Positions 26,047 to 34,916 of a stretch of DNA of 64,000 nt are shown piece by piece; the first letter of the stretch is position 1, and each line of letters begins with the position of its first letter. This DNA comes from CAVYYW01 sp963772845. GTDB taxonomy: Bacteria > Bacillota > Bacilli > Bacillales > Sporolactobacillaceae. The position numbers and the translations under genes were made by a program. The notes beneath the pieces are model-generated. The model was not told where the DNA came from and searched no databases. It saw only the letters and a program-made list of their open reading frames with translations. The stretch is from positions 1 through 64,000 of the forward strand of contig CAVYYW010000024.1 of assembly GCA_963772845.1 (NCBI GenBank). Direction: 5' to 3'.

Positions 26047-27315
26047 ATGAAAAAGTTATTTTCAAATTTAACGTTTCAAGTTTTAACTGCCGTTGTTATA
26101 GGTATCGTCCTTGGTATCGTATTTCCTGATGCTGCCAAAGCAATGAAACCTCTCGGCGATATTTTCATTAATATGGTTAAAATGATCATTGCTCCTCTCG
26201 TTTTCTTTACCATTGTTCTCGGTATTGCCGGAATGGGCGATATGAAAAAGGTCGGAAGAGTCGGCGGGAAAGCGCTCTTGTACTTTGAGATCGTCTCAAC
26301 TGCTGCTCTTGCATTAGGACTCATTATCGCCAACATTTTGAAACCCGGGAGCGGCGTATTGCTTGATCCTTCAAAAGGTCAGGATCAAATCGCGCAATAT
26401 ACAAAAGCGGGCTCAGAAATGGGGTTTTTCGATTTCCTGACAAACATTGTTCCTTCTAACGTCTTTGCTGCATTTGCCCAAGGAGAGATTCTCCAGGTCG
26501 TTTTCTTCGCTGTCTTATTCGGCTTTGCTCTTGCAGCCTTAGGAAATACAGGAAAACCAGTTATTGATCTTTTTGATAAGATTGCAAAAGTCTTTTATAA
26601 AATCGTTAACATGATTATGCGAGTGGCTCCTATTGGTGCATTTGGGGCGATTGCTTTCACTATCGGAAATTATGGTCTCTCCTCACTTCTTCCGCTAGGA
26701 AAGCTGATGATCGGTGTTTATGCCACCATGGCTATCTTTGTATTTGTGATCCTAAACATCATCTGTTATATCTTTAAATTCAGCTTATGGAAATACCTTA
26801 AGCACATTAAAGAAGAACTGCTTATCGTTCTTGGTACTTCATCGTCAGAATCTGTTCTGCCACGAATGATGACTAAAATGGAAGACTTCGGTTGTTCAAA
26901 ATCTGTTACGTCTCTCGTCATTCCAACCGGTTATTCCTTTAACTTAGATGGCACTTCTGTTTATCTCTCAATGGCTGTGGTGTTCCTTGCACAGGTTAGC
27001 GGTGTTGACTTGAGCCTGACTCAGCAACTGACAATTTTGGCCGTACTTATGTTGACATCTAAAGGGGCAGCCACTGTAACAGGCGGCGGCTTCATCGTTC
27101 TTGCCTCCACCTTAAGCGCCATGCACGTGATTCCAATGGCGGGCCTTGCTCTCCTACTCGGTGTTGACCGGTTCATGTCTGAAGCCCGTGCCATTATCAA
27201 CATGATCGGTAATGGTATTGCGACGATTGTTGTAGCAAAAAGCGAAAAAGAATTCAATCCAGATAAAAAACAGCAAGAACTCCCTGAAGTAGAGCCGAAA
27301 GTTTCAGCAAGCTAA
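26047..27315 (+). CDS. dctA: C4-dicarboxylate:cation symporter DctA/DctP
   Basis: A 422-residue DAACS-family transporter. VKMIIAPLVFFTIVLGIAG, GTSSSESVLPRMMTKME (the serine-rich hairpin), PTGYSFNLDGTSVY, LTSKGAATVTGGGFIVL and GVDRFMSEARAIINMIGN are family landmarks; the last two fit DctA better than glutamate carriers. It imports succinate, fumarate or malate with protons or sodium. ATG at 26047 has GGAAGTGAAG upstream. It stands alone behind dctS-dctR with a cre and its own terminator. Confidence 0.93.
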   Translation: MKKLFSNLTFQVLTAVVIGIVLGIVFPDAAKAMKPLGDIFINMVKMIIAPLVFFTIVLGIAGMGDMKKVGRVGGKALLYFEIVSTAALALGLIIANILKPGSGVLLDPSKGQDQIAQYTKAGSEMGFFDFLTNIVPSNVFAAFAQGEILQVVFFAVLFGFALAALGNTGKPVIDLFDKIAKVFYKIVNMIMRVAPIGAFGAIAFTIGNYGLSSLLPLGKLMIGVYATMAIFVFVILNIICYIFKFSLWKYLKHIKEELLIVLGTSSSESVLPRMMTKMEDFGCSKSVTSLVIPTGYSFNLDGTSVYLSMAVVFLAQVSGVDLSLTQQLTILAVLMLTSKGAATVTGGGFIVLASTLSAMHVIPMAGLALLLGVDRFMSEARAIINMIGNGIATIVVAKSEKEFNPDKKQQELPEVEPKVSAS

Positions 27316-27342
27316 AAATTGATCGTGCATATGTAATAGAAG

Positions 27343-27375
27343 TGACCGGAGCGGTACAGCCGCCCCGGTTTTTTT
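27343..27375 (+). terminator. Terminator after dctA
   Basis: Stem ACCGGAGCGG/CCGCCCCGGT with loop TACAG and seven T; the hairpin is identical to that at 23434-23467. Confidence 0.85.
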
Positions 27376-27376
27376 G

Positions 27377-27952
27377 AGGGCACTGAAAAAGACCACGATG
27401 TAAACAGGGTTGTTGATTTCCATTTCAGGCACTCGCTTTCCGTGGGCAACGCTTCAGCCTCCTAGGAAGAAAAAACACTTCCTGCTGGGTCTTCAGCTGT
27501 TGCATTTCCCGCTGGACTTGAAACTGCATTCTTGAATCCACACCGCACGAAGAAAATGCGGATGCATTTTCGAGGAGTCTCGTGTCCTCCACTCCAATCA
27601 ACTTAAATATGAAGTTGACCTGTCTTAATTCCCCCTAACTCTTGAAATCAGTAAGTTTGTAAGTGGCATTTTCATCGTTCGATGGGGAATCGATGATGTT
27701 ATTTCAAGGCGTTCGGGAACAGCAAGAGGCCGATGAAAATGGCCACGATCCGAGAATGTGGAATCCGATCACTTGCCGCAGCCACCGTCAAGCCTCCCTT
27801 TTTGTGCTTTAGTGCGAAGGTCTCGGCCGCCCGTTAATCATGACTTTTAAAGGGCACACATGGCCACTAGCACGTTGATTGAAGCGAGCAGCCTAGAGCG
27901 GAAATCAACAGCCACATCTACACGGGGTGACTTTTTCAGTGGCCACGTTTTT
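27377..27952. repeat. Two interspersed elements in a gene-free spacer
   Basis: From dctA to sodC (27376-28054) no gene is visible. A divergent inverted element runs between GTTGATT (27412-27418) and AATCAAC (27596-27602). A short deletion form follows: GTTGATT (27874-27880) reaches AATCAAC (27903-27909) with only GCGAGCAGCCTAGAGCG between. The flanks GGCCACT (27862-27868) and AGTGGCC (27939-27945) are inverted copies of each other. Confidence 0.7.
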
Positions 27953-28054
27953 TTGCGGACTTGCTTCTTCAGACACAAGCCTGTTCACCCTTCTTGTGAA
28001 TGAAGTTATTTTTTAAGTGCACAATACAACTTATAGCAGCAAAGGAGGAACATT

Positions 28055-28594
28055 ATGAAAAGAATAGGCATTGTTACAGTGCTCATAACAGGGGCACTGT
28101 TGCTGGCAGGCTCAGGGGTTCAGGCCAAAGACCAGAGCGTCAATCCTCAGCCTATAAAAATATCCATGATCAACAAGGATGGTAAGTCAGCTGGTTTTGC
28201 TACTTTAAAAGAAACCCCATTAGGTGTCGGTGTCCATTTACATGTTACAGGCTTGAAACCCGGCAAGCACGGCATTCATTTTCACGAAACTGGCGTGTGC
28301 ACACCTCCGGACTTCAAGACAGCCGGCGGACACTTCAACCCTGGGCATACGGAACATGGATTAAAAAACACGAAAGGTCCTCATGCAGGCGATTTGAAAA
28401 ATGTTATCGCGAATAAAAAAGGCGAAATTAATACCGTCTTCAGCACGAACCTCGTGACACTGAAAAAAGGAATGAAAAATTCCCTGCTTGACCAGGATGG
28501 ATCAGCCCTGGTCATTCATGAAGGGGCAGATGATCAAATGTCCAATCCGTCCGGAAATTCAGGCGAACGCGCCCTGTGCGGCGTCATCAAATAA
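28055..28594 (+). CDS. sodC: Secreted Cu/Zn superoxide dismutase
   Basis: A 179-residue exported protein: signal peptide 1-24 (cleavage near VQA-KD, no lipobox). All catalytic ligands are present: HFH (His75, His77), His93 in GGHFNP, His101, His110, Asp113 in GPHAGDLKN, and His155 in VIHEGADD; Cys82 and Cys175 can form the conserved disulfide and Arg172 the guide arginine. It should dismutate superoxide outside the membrane. B. subtilis YojM is known to lack copper ligands, so this complete set is notable. AAAGGAGG precedes the ATG. Confidence 0.92.
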   Translation: MKRIGIVTVLITGALLLAGSGVQAKDQSVNPQPIKISMINKDGKSAGFATLKETPLGVGVHLHVTGLKPGKHGIHFHETGVCTPPDFKTAGGHFNPGHTEHGLKNTKGPHAGDLKNVIANKKGEINTVFSTNLVTLKKGMKNSLLDQDGSALVIHEGADDQMSNPSGNSGERALCGVIK

Positions 28595-28601
28595 CCGAAA
28601 G

Positions 28602-28632
28602 AAACCGAGGCAGAAATAGCCCCGGTTTTTTA
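28602..28632 (+). terminator. Terminator after sodC
   Basis: AAACCGAGGC and GCCCCGGTTT form a stem (one mismatch) around AGAAATA with six T. Confidence 0.75.
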
Positions 28633-28692
28633 ATTTTTATTCACTTTTTAAAGTGTTTCAAGTAAACTAATTGGAATAAGGGAGTGATTATT

Positions 28693-28956
28693 ATGGCAAA
28701 ATCAAAGGCCAAAAAAATCCGTGAAAGACGGATACGTGAAGGAAAACGAAATCCTGAAAATGGCAGAAGCCCATTTGCTTATGCTGATTTACGGACAAGG
28801 ATGACTAAAACAAAAAAAGACCTTCTCTACCGAAAAAAACAAAAGAACCATTTTTCTCAAGAAGAAAAAAATGGTTCTTTTTATATTATGAAACGGTCTC
28901 AGACTGCTCCTCTTTCCACTCTTCGAATTTATCCAGATCTTTGGAAAGCTGCTTAA
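28693..28956 (+). CDS. Small basic conserved-type protein
   Basis: From the ATG at 28693 (after GGGAGTG) the frame reads MAKSKAKKIRERRIREGKR, then NPENGRSPFAYADLRTRMTKTKK, a very basic N-terminus of the kind seen in small Bacillaceae proteins of unknown function. The region after GSFYI reads across a strong hairpin and into the antisense of the convergent DUF1232 gene, so the natural protein may be shorter (about 60 residues) or its end may be altered. No function can be assigned. Confidence 0.6.
   Translation: MAKSKAKKIRERRIREGKRNPENGRSPFAYADLRTRMTKTKKDLLYRKKQKNHFSQEEKNGSFYIMKRSQTAPLSTLRIYPDLWKAA
28842..28882. terminator. Bidirectional terminator inside the small gene's 3' end
   Basis: AAAGAACCATTTTTCT pairs with the A-rich complement ending in ATGGTTCTTT, with A and T tracts on both sides. 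It can serve the small gene and the convergent DUF1232 gene. Confidence 0.75.
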
Positions 28957-29293
28957 TCGTATAACCGATCACAGCCGCATCGTCAAAGAAGCCTAATCCA
29001 GCAATAAAGTCCGGAATGAGATCGATTGGCGATACGAAATAAATAATCGCAGCAATCACCATCAAGATGGACTTAGTTGGCAAGTCTTTATACTCACCTT
29101 TTATCCATGCTCTGAACATTTCAAGCAGCAACTCAAGCTTTTTAAATGCTTCGCCCAGAGCCCCTTCATTTTCGCGTGCCTTTTGAATGGCTTTTTGCAA
29201 AAGATTTTTGGACTTTTCTTTATCATTCATGTATTCTTCGGCTTCATCCTCATATTTCTCATAGCCTTTTTCATAATCTTTTTTATCAGGCAT
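28886..29293 (-). CDS. DUF1232 (YkvA-like) protein
   Basis: About 135 residues. The C-terminal half has the DUF1232 core: a membrane-associated helix and YFVSPIDLIPDFIAGLGFFDDAAVIGYTIK. The N-terminal half is charged and helical. Role unknown; YkvA family members are small membrane-linked proteins. I favour the ATG at 29293 (MPDKKDYEKG) because GAGAGGTG is eight bases away; the ATG two codons earlier overlaps that site. Confidence 0.82.
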   Translation of the reverse strand: MPDKKDYEKGYEKYEDEAEEYMNDKEKSKNLLQKAIQKARENEGALGEAFKKLELLLEMFRAWIKGEYKDLPTKSILMVIAAIIYFVSPIDLIPDFIAGLGFFDDAAVIGYTIKQLSKDLDKFEEWKEEQSETVS

Positions 29294-29434
29294 ATTCATG
29301 CACCTCTCTTCAGCATTCTTTTAATTCTTCCCTGCATCTCATTATTTATTTGTTATCCGTACTTGTTCCCCTAATTTAAATAAATTAAACAGCGTGACAG
29401 TTATACACATGCGAAAATCCAACCGGGCTGAGAT

Positions 29435-30949
29435 TTATTTTAATTCATTCTGCTCTGCTGGTCGAAGAGCATTTGTTCCTAGCCTGTGCCGAGCATACCA
29501 CTGGTAATACTGGACCGCCGCATCCCTTGGAATATCCGAAATGCTTGAGAAATGAATCGGTTTCGATCTCGTTGAAATTTTAACCGAAGCAAGACCGAAT
29601 TGGCGCTGCAGCCATGATTCAGAGATTTCCATTTCTTCAATCTTCATTCGATTTGTCACAAACAGTTCTGTAGCGAACGCTCCCGTTTTAAACTGAATGT
29701 TCGTATTCTTGAGAGAGTAGCTGCTGTTTACCGCATGCAATAGGCGTGCACATACAATGATGACCAGCAAGGCCAGCGAAAGATACCACAGCTTTGGCCA
29801 GAAATAGAGTAAAATCGCCGTTGTAATAAGCCATAAGTAACTCGGACGCAACAGTTTTACAAAAAGGGCGGTTTTCGGCAGCTTCACCATGTTGTTCCTA
29901 TCGATAAGATATCCTGGTAGTAGTTCAGATACTAAACGGACCGCCTTATCCTCAGAGATAAAAGGGAAAAGCGTAGAAGCAATTTCAATGTCTTCCTTAC
30001 CCGTACCACCTGCACTGACAAGCTTTACTTCCCCCATACCAAGCCCTCTTCTGAGCAGGCTTTTATTTATTTTTATCGCTTGGACCTTCTCTTTCACTAT
30101 CGAAAATTCAGTGTGGTTAAAGAGGCCTTTTTGAATATAAATACGGTGCTTATCAGCCATCACCTCATAATTTCCATATTGCACAAACTTCCAGCAAATC
30201 CCAATAATTATGGTAAGAAGGAATACAGCAATCACGGTTATGGCTGCCACAGTCCAAGATGTTTCAGCGTAGTGAATCGCTTGATCCCTGTATTTTCCTA
30301 TTGAGAAAAGATCATCGATTTTAAAGTATAATGTCATCATCACGGATAATGGCACGATCAAACTGAATGACGTTAATGAAGCAAACAAAATTTCTCTAAA
30401 GGTCATACTGTAATGTTTTGTCAGGGAAAGGCGTTCTAGCCCAGCGTCTTCGGTCTCAGCATCTTCTTTTTCGATACTTTCGGCATCTGAATGATTCAGC
30501 CGTAATTGAATTCGCTCAAACTCTTTTCGAGAGATCACCTCAAGTCTTACAGAGGACTCTGCCCCCGATGCCCCGGTATTGAAGGTCAGAGAGGTCAGAC
30601 CAAGCCACTTATGAAAAAACGTTGTCTCTCGCTGAAGACTCTGGATGCGTTCCAGAGGAATAAATCGTTTTTCTCTTACGAATCTGCCTTCCTGAATATG
30701 AATTTCTTTATCTGTAAAAGAATATTTAAAATTCCACCAGCTAAGGATAACTGCAGTAATTTTATAAACCACGTATAAAAGGACTGCTATTTTTGCATAG
30801 ATAGAAAATAAAGACTCTCCACCTACATTGACGATGAAGAAAACGATAGCAGGGATAAGAAAATCTTTTAGCGATATCACAAATGAAAAAATAATCCACA
30901 GCGGGTGCAATCGTTTCGACGCTATTTCCAATGTCTGCTTTTGATCCAT
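29435..30949 (-). CDS. ydbT: YdbT-like bacterial PH-domain membrane protein
   Basis: A 504-residue membrane protein with several hydrophobic pairs and three bPH2 (DUF304) domains, each marked by a pattern such as REKRFIPLERIQSLQRE, VKEKVQAIKINKSLLRRGLG and VTNRMKIEEMEISESWLQRQFG followed by a GA or ST strand. The domain arrangement and the upstream partner match B. subtilis YdbT, whose role is not settled but which is linked to membrane-targeted antimicrobial tolerance. Starts 17 bases after the ydbS-like gene. Confidence 0.85.
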   Translation of the reverse strand: MDQKQTLEIASKRLHPLWIIFSFVISLKDFLIPAIVFFIVNVGGESLFSIYAKIAVLLYVVYKITAVILSWWNFKYSFTDKEIHIQEGRFVREKRFIPLERIQSLQRETTFFHKWLGLTSLTFNTGASGAESSVRLEVISRKEFERIQLRLNHSDAESIEKEDAETEDAGLERLSLTKHYSMTFREILFASLTSFSLIVPLSVMMTLYFKIDDLFSIGKYRDQAIHYAETSWTVAAITVIAVFLLTIIIGICWKFVQYGNYEVMADKHRIYIQKGLFNHTEFSIVKEKVQAIKINKSLLRRGLGMGEVKLVSAGGTGKEDIEIASTLFPFISEDKAVRLVSELLPGYLIDRNNMVKLPKTALFVKLLRPSYLWLITTAILLYFWPKLWYLSLALLVIIVCARLLHAVNSSYSLKNTNIQFKTGAFATELFVTNRMKIEEMEISESWLQRQFGLASVKISTRSKPIHFSSISDIPRDAAVQYYQWYARHRLGTNALRPAEQNELK

Positions 30950-30966
30950 TGATGCTGTGCTCCCCT

Positions 30967-31467
30967 CTAGTCATCCACTTCGGTAATCTCAGCTAAAAAA
31001 GCGATGCGTGTCCTCAATGTCTCTGCTTCCGCTTCAGGAATAGCAGGGATCGTGTGTATGGAAGCCATGGTTCCAATAACAATTTCTGAAAGCCCATACC
31101 GGCGCAGCAGCGGACCTTGATGAGTCTCGACGTACTGGACTTTCGCCATAGGGATAATTTGATACGTTTTTTTGAAAGCGCCATGCTTTAACTGAACGTG
31201 CTTTTCATCAATCTCATACCGCCATGTCCTCTGTGTATAGACAGGATTAATGAATATTTCATAGACTGTTCGCACGACTGCTAGTATTGTAAGGATATAG
31301 ATAATTAACCCGATCCATCTAAACCAGTTGTAATGATAATATAAGAACAAAAGAACGCTTACTATAACAAAGCTGATGAGCATTTCGATTAAGGCGTTTA
31401 ACCGCAAGACTTTGACAGCATGGGATGAGATCCGATGCTGCGGTTCCTGAATGGAGTGCACGTGCAT
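30967..31467 (-). CDS. ydbS: YdbS-like bacterial PH-domain membrane protein
   Basis: A 166-residue protein: two adjacent transmembrane helices (about residues 30-70) and one bPH2 domain (YEIDEKHVQLKHGAF, IIPMAKVQYVETHQGPLLRRYGLSEIVIGTMA). It forms an operon with the YdbT-like gene downstream. GAGAGAGG lies close to the ATG, so a slightly later start is possible. Confidence 0.85.
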   Translation of the reverse strand: MHVHSIQEPQHRISSHAVKVLRLNALIEMLISFVIVSVLLFLYYHYNWFRWIGLIIYILTILAVVRTVYEIFINPVYTQRTWRYEIDEKHVQLKHGAFKKTYQIIPMAKVQYVETHQGPLLRRYGLSEIVIGTMASIHTIPAIPEAEAETLRTRIAFLAEITEVDD

Positions 31468-31917
31468 AACCTCTCTCTCTGTTTAAGTGAAAGTAACGAA
31501 AGATTAGGAGCACCGAACGGCGTCAGTCCTCCTACAAATATGTTTAATTTATCATAACGAACGTCTCCCGAAAGGATCTGTTCAAACGTATTAAATTTAT
31601 TATCCAAAGATTCATTTCTTTTCCAGTAAACCATTTAATTATATCTCAGTTTTTTATTAAATAATATAATATTTTGCAAAACTAAGCTTTATTTGAATTA
31701 AGCTGGAAAGCATGCAAAAAAACACCTAAGCACTAGGGGCAAAGGTGTTTTCAATGCTTCATATTTTAATTATCTGAGTTAATTTCACAAATGCCAATTC
31801 TACTATAAAATACGAACGAACCATTACAGTGTTATTTTATAATGTTAGCGAATGGCAGCAACTCCAGCGAGAATAGCTTTGAGCAGAAGACTCTGCAGAT
31901 CTGCCAGGAAAGTGTGA

Positions 31918-32211
31918 GACTCCTCGAAAATGCGCATGCTTAGAGTTGGAAGCCAGAAATACCCGCGACTCCTCGAAAATGCGCAAGCCCAGAGTTGAAA
32001 GCCAGAAATACCCGCGACTCCTCGAAAATGCGCAAGCCCAGAGTTGAAAGCTAGAAATACCCGCGACTCCTCGAAAATGCGCAAGCCCAGAGTTGAAAGC
32101 TAGAAATACCCGCGACTCCTCGAAAATGCGCAAGCCCAGAATTGAAAGCTAGAAATACCCAAGACTTCTCGAAAATGCGCATGCTCAGAATTGAAAGCTA
32201 GAAATACCCGC
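31918..32211. repeat. Six tandem 49-bp repeats
   Basis: GACTCCTCGAAAATGCGCA recurs at 31918, 31967, 32016, 32065, 32114 and 32163, exactly 49 bases apart; each unit continues with a GAAAGC(T/C)AGAAATACC segment. The array runs into a palindromic element at 32212. Since 49 is not a multiple of three, the reading frames across it are not a repeated protein. The same unit occurs twice at 10811-10920. The bases 31468-31917 hold no recognised gene. Confidence 0.9.
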
Positions 32212-32490
32212 GACTCCTACGGAAGCAGCACGCGCTCGAAGATCCACTTTGGCACAAAGTGACCACGCCAAAGTTAGCTGAGGCCGTGCCCGTGGAAAGC
32301 AAGGGTATTTCCGCTTTCAATGGATGGCAACCGCATTTTCTTCGTGCGGGGTGGGATCAAGGATGCGGTTTCAAGTCCTACGGGACATGCACGCGTCCGA
32401 AGATCCACTTTGGTGCATAAAGAAACCACGCCAAAGTTAGCTGAGGCCGTGCCCGCGGAAAGCGAGCAGCCTAGAGCGGAAATCGATTGT
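32212..32490 (+). repeat. Two interspersed hairpin elements in tandem
   Basis: Two copies of the CGAAGATCCACTTTGG...CCAAAGTTAGCTGAGG hairpin follow the 49-bp array (about 32236-32297 and 32397-32450), each ending in GTGGAAAGC or GCGGAAAGCGAGCAGCC. A GAAAATGCGG-type linker on the opposite strand separates them. Confidence 0.75.
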
Positions 32491-32527
32491 TCCGTCGCTA
32501 AAGAATGTTTGTTAAATTACGATTGAT

Positions 32528-33514
32528 TCATCTATTTAAAGCCTTCATACCTGCTTCATTGTATCGTTGACCGGCAAAAGCATCTTTAGGAGCAATGCTT
32601 TCCAGCTTCTTAAGATCCTCTTTTGTCACTTCAACATCAACTGCTTCAATGTTTGACTTCACATATTTCTCTCTTTTTGTTCCTGGAATTGGAACGATAT
32701 GTTCGCCTTGAGCGAGCAGCCATGCAAGGGCGAGCTGTGACGATTCGCATCCTTTTTCATGTGCCATTTTCTCAATTTCTTTAACGAGTTCAATATTTTT
32801 TTCGAAATTATCGCCTTGAAAACGAGGGTTATGACGACGGAAGTCATTCTCATCCAGATCCTCGAAGGTTTTGATTTGACCGGTTAGAAAGCCTCTTCCC
32901 AACGGACTGTAAGGAACAAACCCAATTCCAAGCTCTTTGCATAAAGGAAGAATCTCATCCTCCACGTCACGGCTCCACAATGAATACTCCGTTTGCAAAG
33001 CCGTTATTGGATGCACATTATTCGCTTTTCTAATGGTTTCCACTGAGGCTTCGGAAAGACCAAGATAGCGAACCTTTCCTTCTTTGACTAAATCGCTCAT
33101 CGCACCCACGGTTTCTTCAATTGGAACATCCGGGTCGACACGATGCTGATAATACAGATCAATATGATCAACGCCCAGTCGTTTCAGACTATCATCACAC
33201 GCTTTTTTCACATATTCAGGTCTGCCGTTGATTCCAAGCATTGAGCCGTCTTCACTACGGACATTACCGAATTTCGTTGCGAGAACGGCTTCATCTCTGC
33301 GGCCTTTAAGTGCCCGTCCAACAAGCTCTTCATTTTTGCCAACCCCATACATATCCGCTGTATCAAGAAACGTTACGCCATTGTCCAGTGCATAATGGAT
33401 TGTCTTAATGGAAGCTTCATCATCATGTGAACCATAAAACTCTGACATTCCCATACATCCGAGACCAAGTGCCGAAACCTCTAAATTGTCTTTTCCGAGT
33501 GTTCTCTTCTTCAT
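32528..33514 (-). CDS. Aldo/keto reductase
   Basis: A 328-residue (alpha/beta)8 NADPH-dependent reductase. FLDTADMYGVGKNEELVGRAL holds the catalytic Asp and Tyr, LATKFGN the Lys, and YYQHRVD the His; VPIPGTKREKYVKSN is the NADPH-binding loop. It resembles the AKR13 (YakC) group, which reduces various aldehydes; the natural substrate is unknown. The ATG at 33514 follows AAAGGAGG; the longer frame has no support. Confidence 0.9.
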   Translation of the reverse strand: MKKRTLGKDNLEVSALGLGCMGMSEFYGSHDDEASIKTIHYALDNGVTFLDTADMYGVGKNEELVGRALKGRRDEAVLATKFGNVRSEDGSMLGINGRPEYVKKACDDSLKRLGVDHIDLYYQHRVDPDVPIEETVGAMSDLVKEGKVRYLGLSEASVETIRKANNVHPITALQTEYSLWSRDVEDEILPLCKELGIGFVPYSPLGRGFLTGQIKTFEDLDENDFRRHNPRFQGDNFEKNIELVKEIEKMAHEKGCESSQLALAWLLAQGEHIVPIPGTKREKYVKSNIEAVDVEVTKEDLKKLESIAPKDAFAGQRYNEAGMKALNR

Positions 33515-33626
33515 CTTACATTCCTCCTTTGTGATCATTCATCACACTTCCTGTATACCCTGTATTTTCCTTATTCAAGCATTATGTAAATCCGCCACTG
33601 GACAAGTTCCTTATATTTGATTATAC

Positions 33627-33659
33627 TTACCTAGGCAAATATTTTAATTACCCAGGTAA
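33627..33659 (+). promoter_or_regulatory. Paired 12-bp MarR-type operator boxes
   Basis: TTACCTAGGCAA (33627-33638) and TTACCCAGGTAA (33648-33659) are near-palindromes whose centres are 21 bases apart, two helical turns. They lie before the MFS gene whose downstream partner encodes a MarR protein, so repression by that protein is likely. Confidence 0.65.
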
Positions 33660-33686
33660 CTATATTCATTAGAAAGAAGGCTCATT

Positions 33687-34877
33687 TTGAAGACGACCTC
33701 ATCACGATTATGGAGTATGCAATTTGTATTTATAATTTTAGTCACTTTTTTATTTTTTCTTGCCCTGCAGATGCTTACGGAAGCTTTTCCGGTCCATGTA
33801 ACGAAGACGACACACAGTCCTGCTACAGGGGGATTAATGACCACTGCCTTCATGCTGGCAGGGATCATGACACGTCCGCTGATTGGAATCTTTATGCACA
33901 AGGTTAATATGAAGAGGATTTTAATTGCGGCTCTCGTGTTTGTTTTTGTATGTATCGGATTCAGCTATGGGCAGTCTGCTATTTCTTTTTTAATTATTTT
34001 AAGGGCTTTAGAGGGAATTTGTTTTGGTGCAGCAACAACCTTGCTCGCCACCTTTGCTACCAATTTAATTCCCCACGAACGAATTGGGGAAGGGATCGGT
34101 TATTTTGGCGTCGCCACAAGTCTTGGCACCACGCTCGGACCCATGTTGGCACTCTCTTTTTTAAATACCTTTTCATTTAATACACTTTTGATGATTACGA
34201 TGGGCATTATCATCGTGGCATTTGTTTTCAGCCTGACCATCAAAAACTTCCAAAACCTTTCTGAGCTCCCGGCACGCAGCGGGACAGTGCTTTCCTATGC
34301 TTTTGACAAGGGTGCTCTACTACCCAGTTTCCTTGTCATGCTGTTTTATTTTACATTTGCAGGGATCGTAAACTTTATTGGAGGATGGGGGGATGCGGTT
34401 CATTTAAAGGGGCCAGTCTCATTCTTTTTCCTTATTAATGCGATCGTGATGTTATTGATCCGGCCCATATCGGGAAAGGTCTACGATAAATTCGGGCATA
34501 AATTTTTAATTTATCCAGGCGGCATTGCCGGTATCATCGGCCTGTTCTTGCTCGCCTTTTCGCATTCTTTTTCAATGTTTATTGCTGCGGCTATCCTCTA
34601 TGGACTCGCATACGGGGTCATGCAGCCATCCTTCCAAGCATGGGCTGTCAGCAGAGTTTCACCAGAAAAAAAAGGGACAGCGAATGCCATGGTGCTTAGT
34701 TTCATGGATTTAGGGATGGCACTCGGGTCTGTGGCTCTAGGCAGTCTGGCCGGACAGATCAGCTACAGCATGATGTATGGCTGTTCCTCTATTTTAATAA
34801 TCGTGCTATTATCCGTTTATATGATCGGCCATTTCAAGAAGAGAAAAGCGGATGCAGCCGAGCAAAAGGCCGCTTAA
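33687..34877 (+). CDS. MFS efflux-type transporter
   Basis: A 396-residue protein with about twelve membrane helices. The first inter-helix loop has MTRPLIGIFMHKVNMKR (motif A-like) and RALEGICFGAATTLLATFATNLIP matches motif B/C of multidrug-type carriers. It resembles YwoG/YfkF-type exporters of Bacilli; the substrate is unknown. TTG start at 33687 after AAAGAAGG. The adjoining MarR gene and operator boxes suggest substrate-induced expression. Confidence 0.83.
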   Translation: MKTTSSRLWSMQFVFIILVTFLFFLALQMLTEAFPVHVTKTTHSPATGGLMTTAFMLAGIMTRPLIGIFMHKVNMKRILIAALVFVFVCIGFSYGQSAISFLIILRALEGICFGAATTLLATFATNLIPHERIGEGIGYFGVATSLGTTLGPMLALSFLNTFSFNTLLMITMGIIIVAFVFSLTIKNFQNLSELPARSGTVLSYAFDKGALLPSFLVMLFYFTFAGIVNFIGGWGDAVHLKGPVSFFFLINAIVMLLIRPISGKVYDKFGHKFLIYPGGIAGIIGLFLLAFSHSFSMFIAAAILYGLAYGVMQPSFQAWAVSRVSPEKKGTANAMVLSFMDLGMALGSVALGSLAGQISYSMMYGCSSILIIVLLSVYMIGHFKKRKADAAEQKAA

Positions 34878-34916
34878 GCAAGCCGGTCAACGTTTTTGAA
34901 AGGAGTGTTTTAACCC

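Noticed and set aside
31837..32133. Repeated open frames reading MRIFEESRVFLAF..
   Set aside because: They are created by the 49-bp tandem array; because 49 is not divisible by three the repeats appear in different frames, there is no ribosome binding site, and the repeat also occurs outside any frame elsewhere.
31918..32211. Possible CRISPR array
   Set aside because: Units are tandem with no unique spacers, and no cas genes are in the window.
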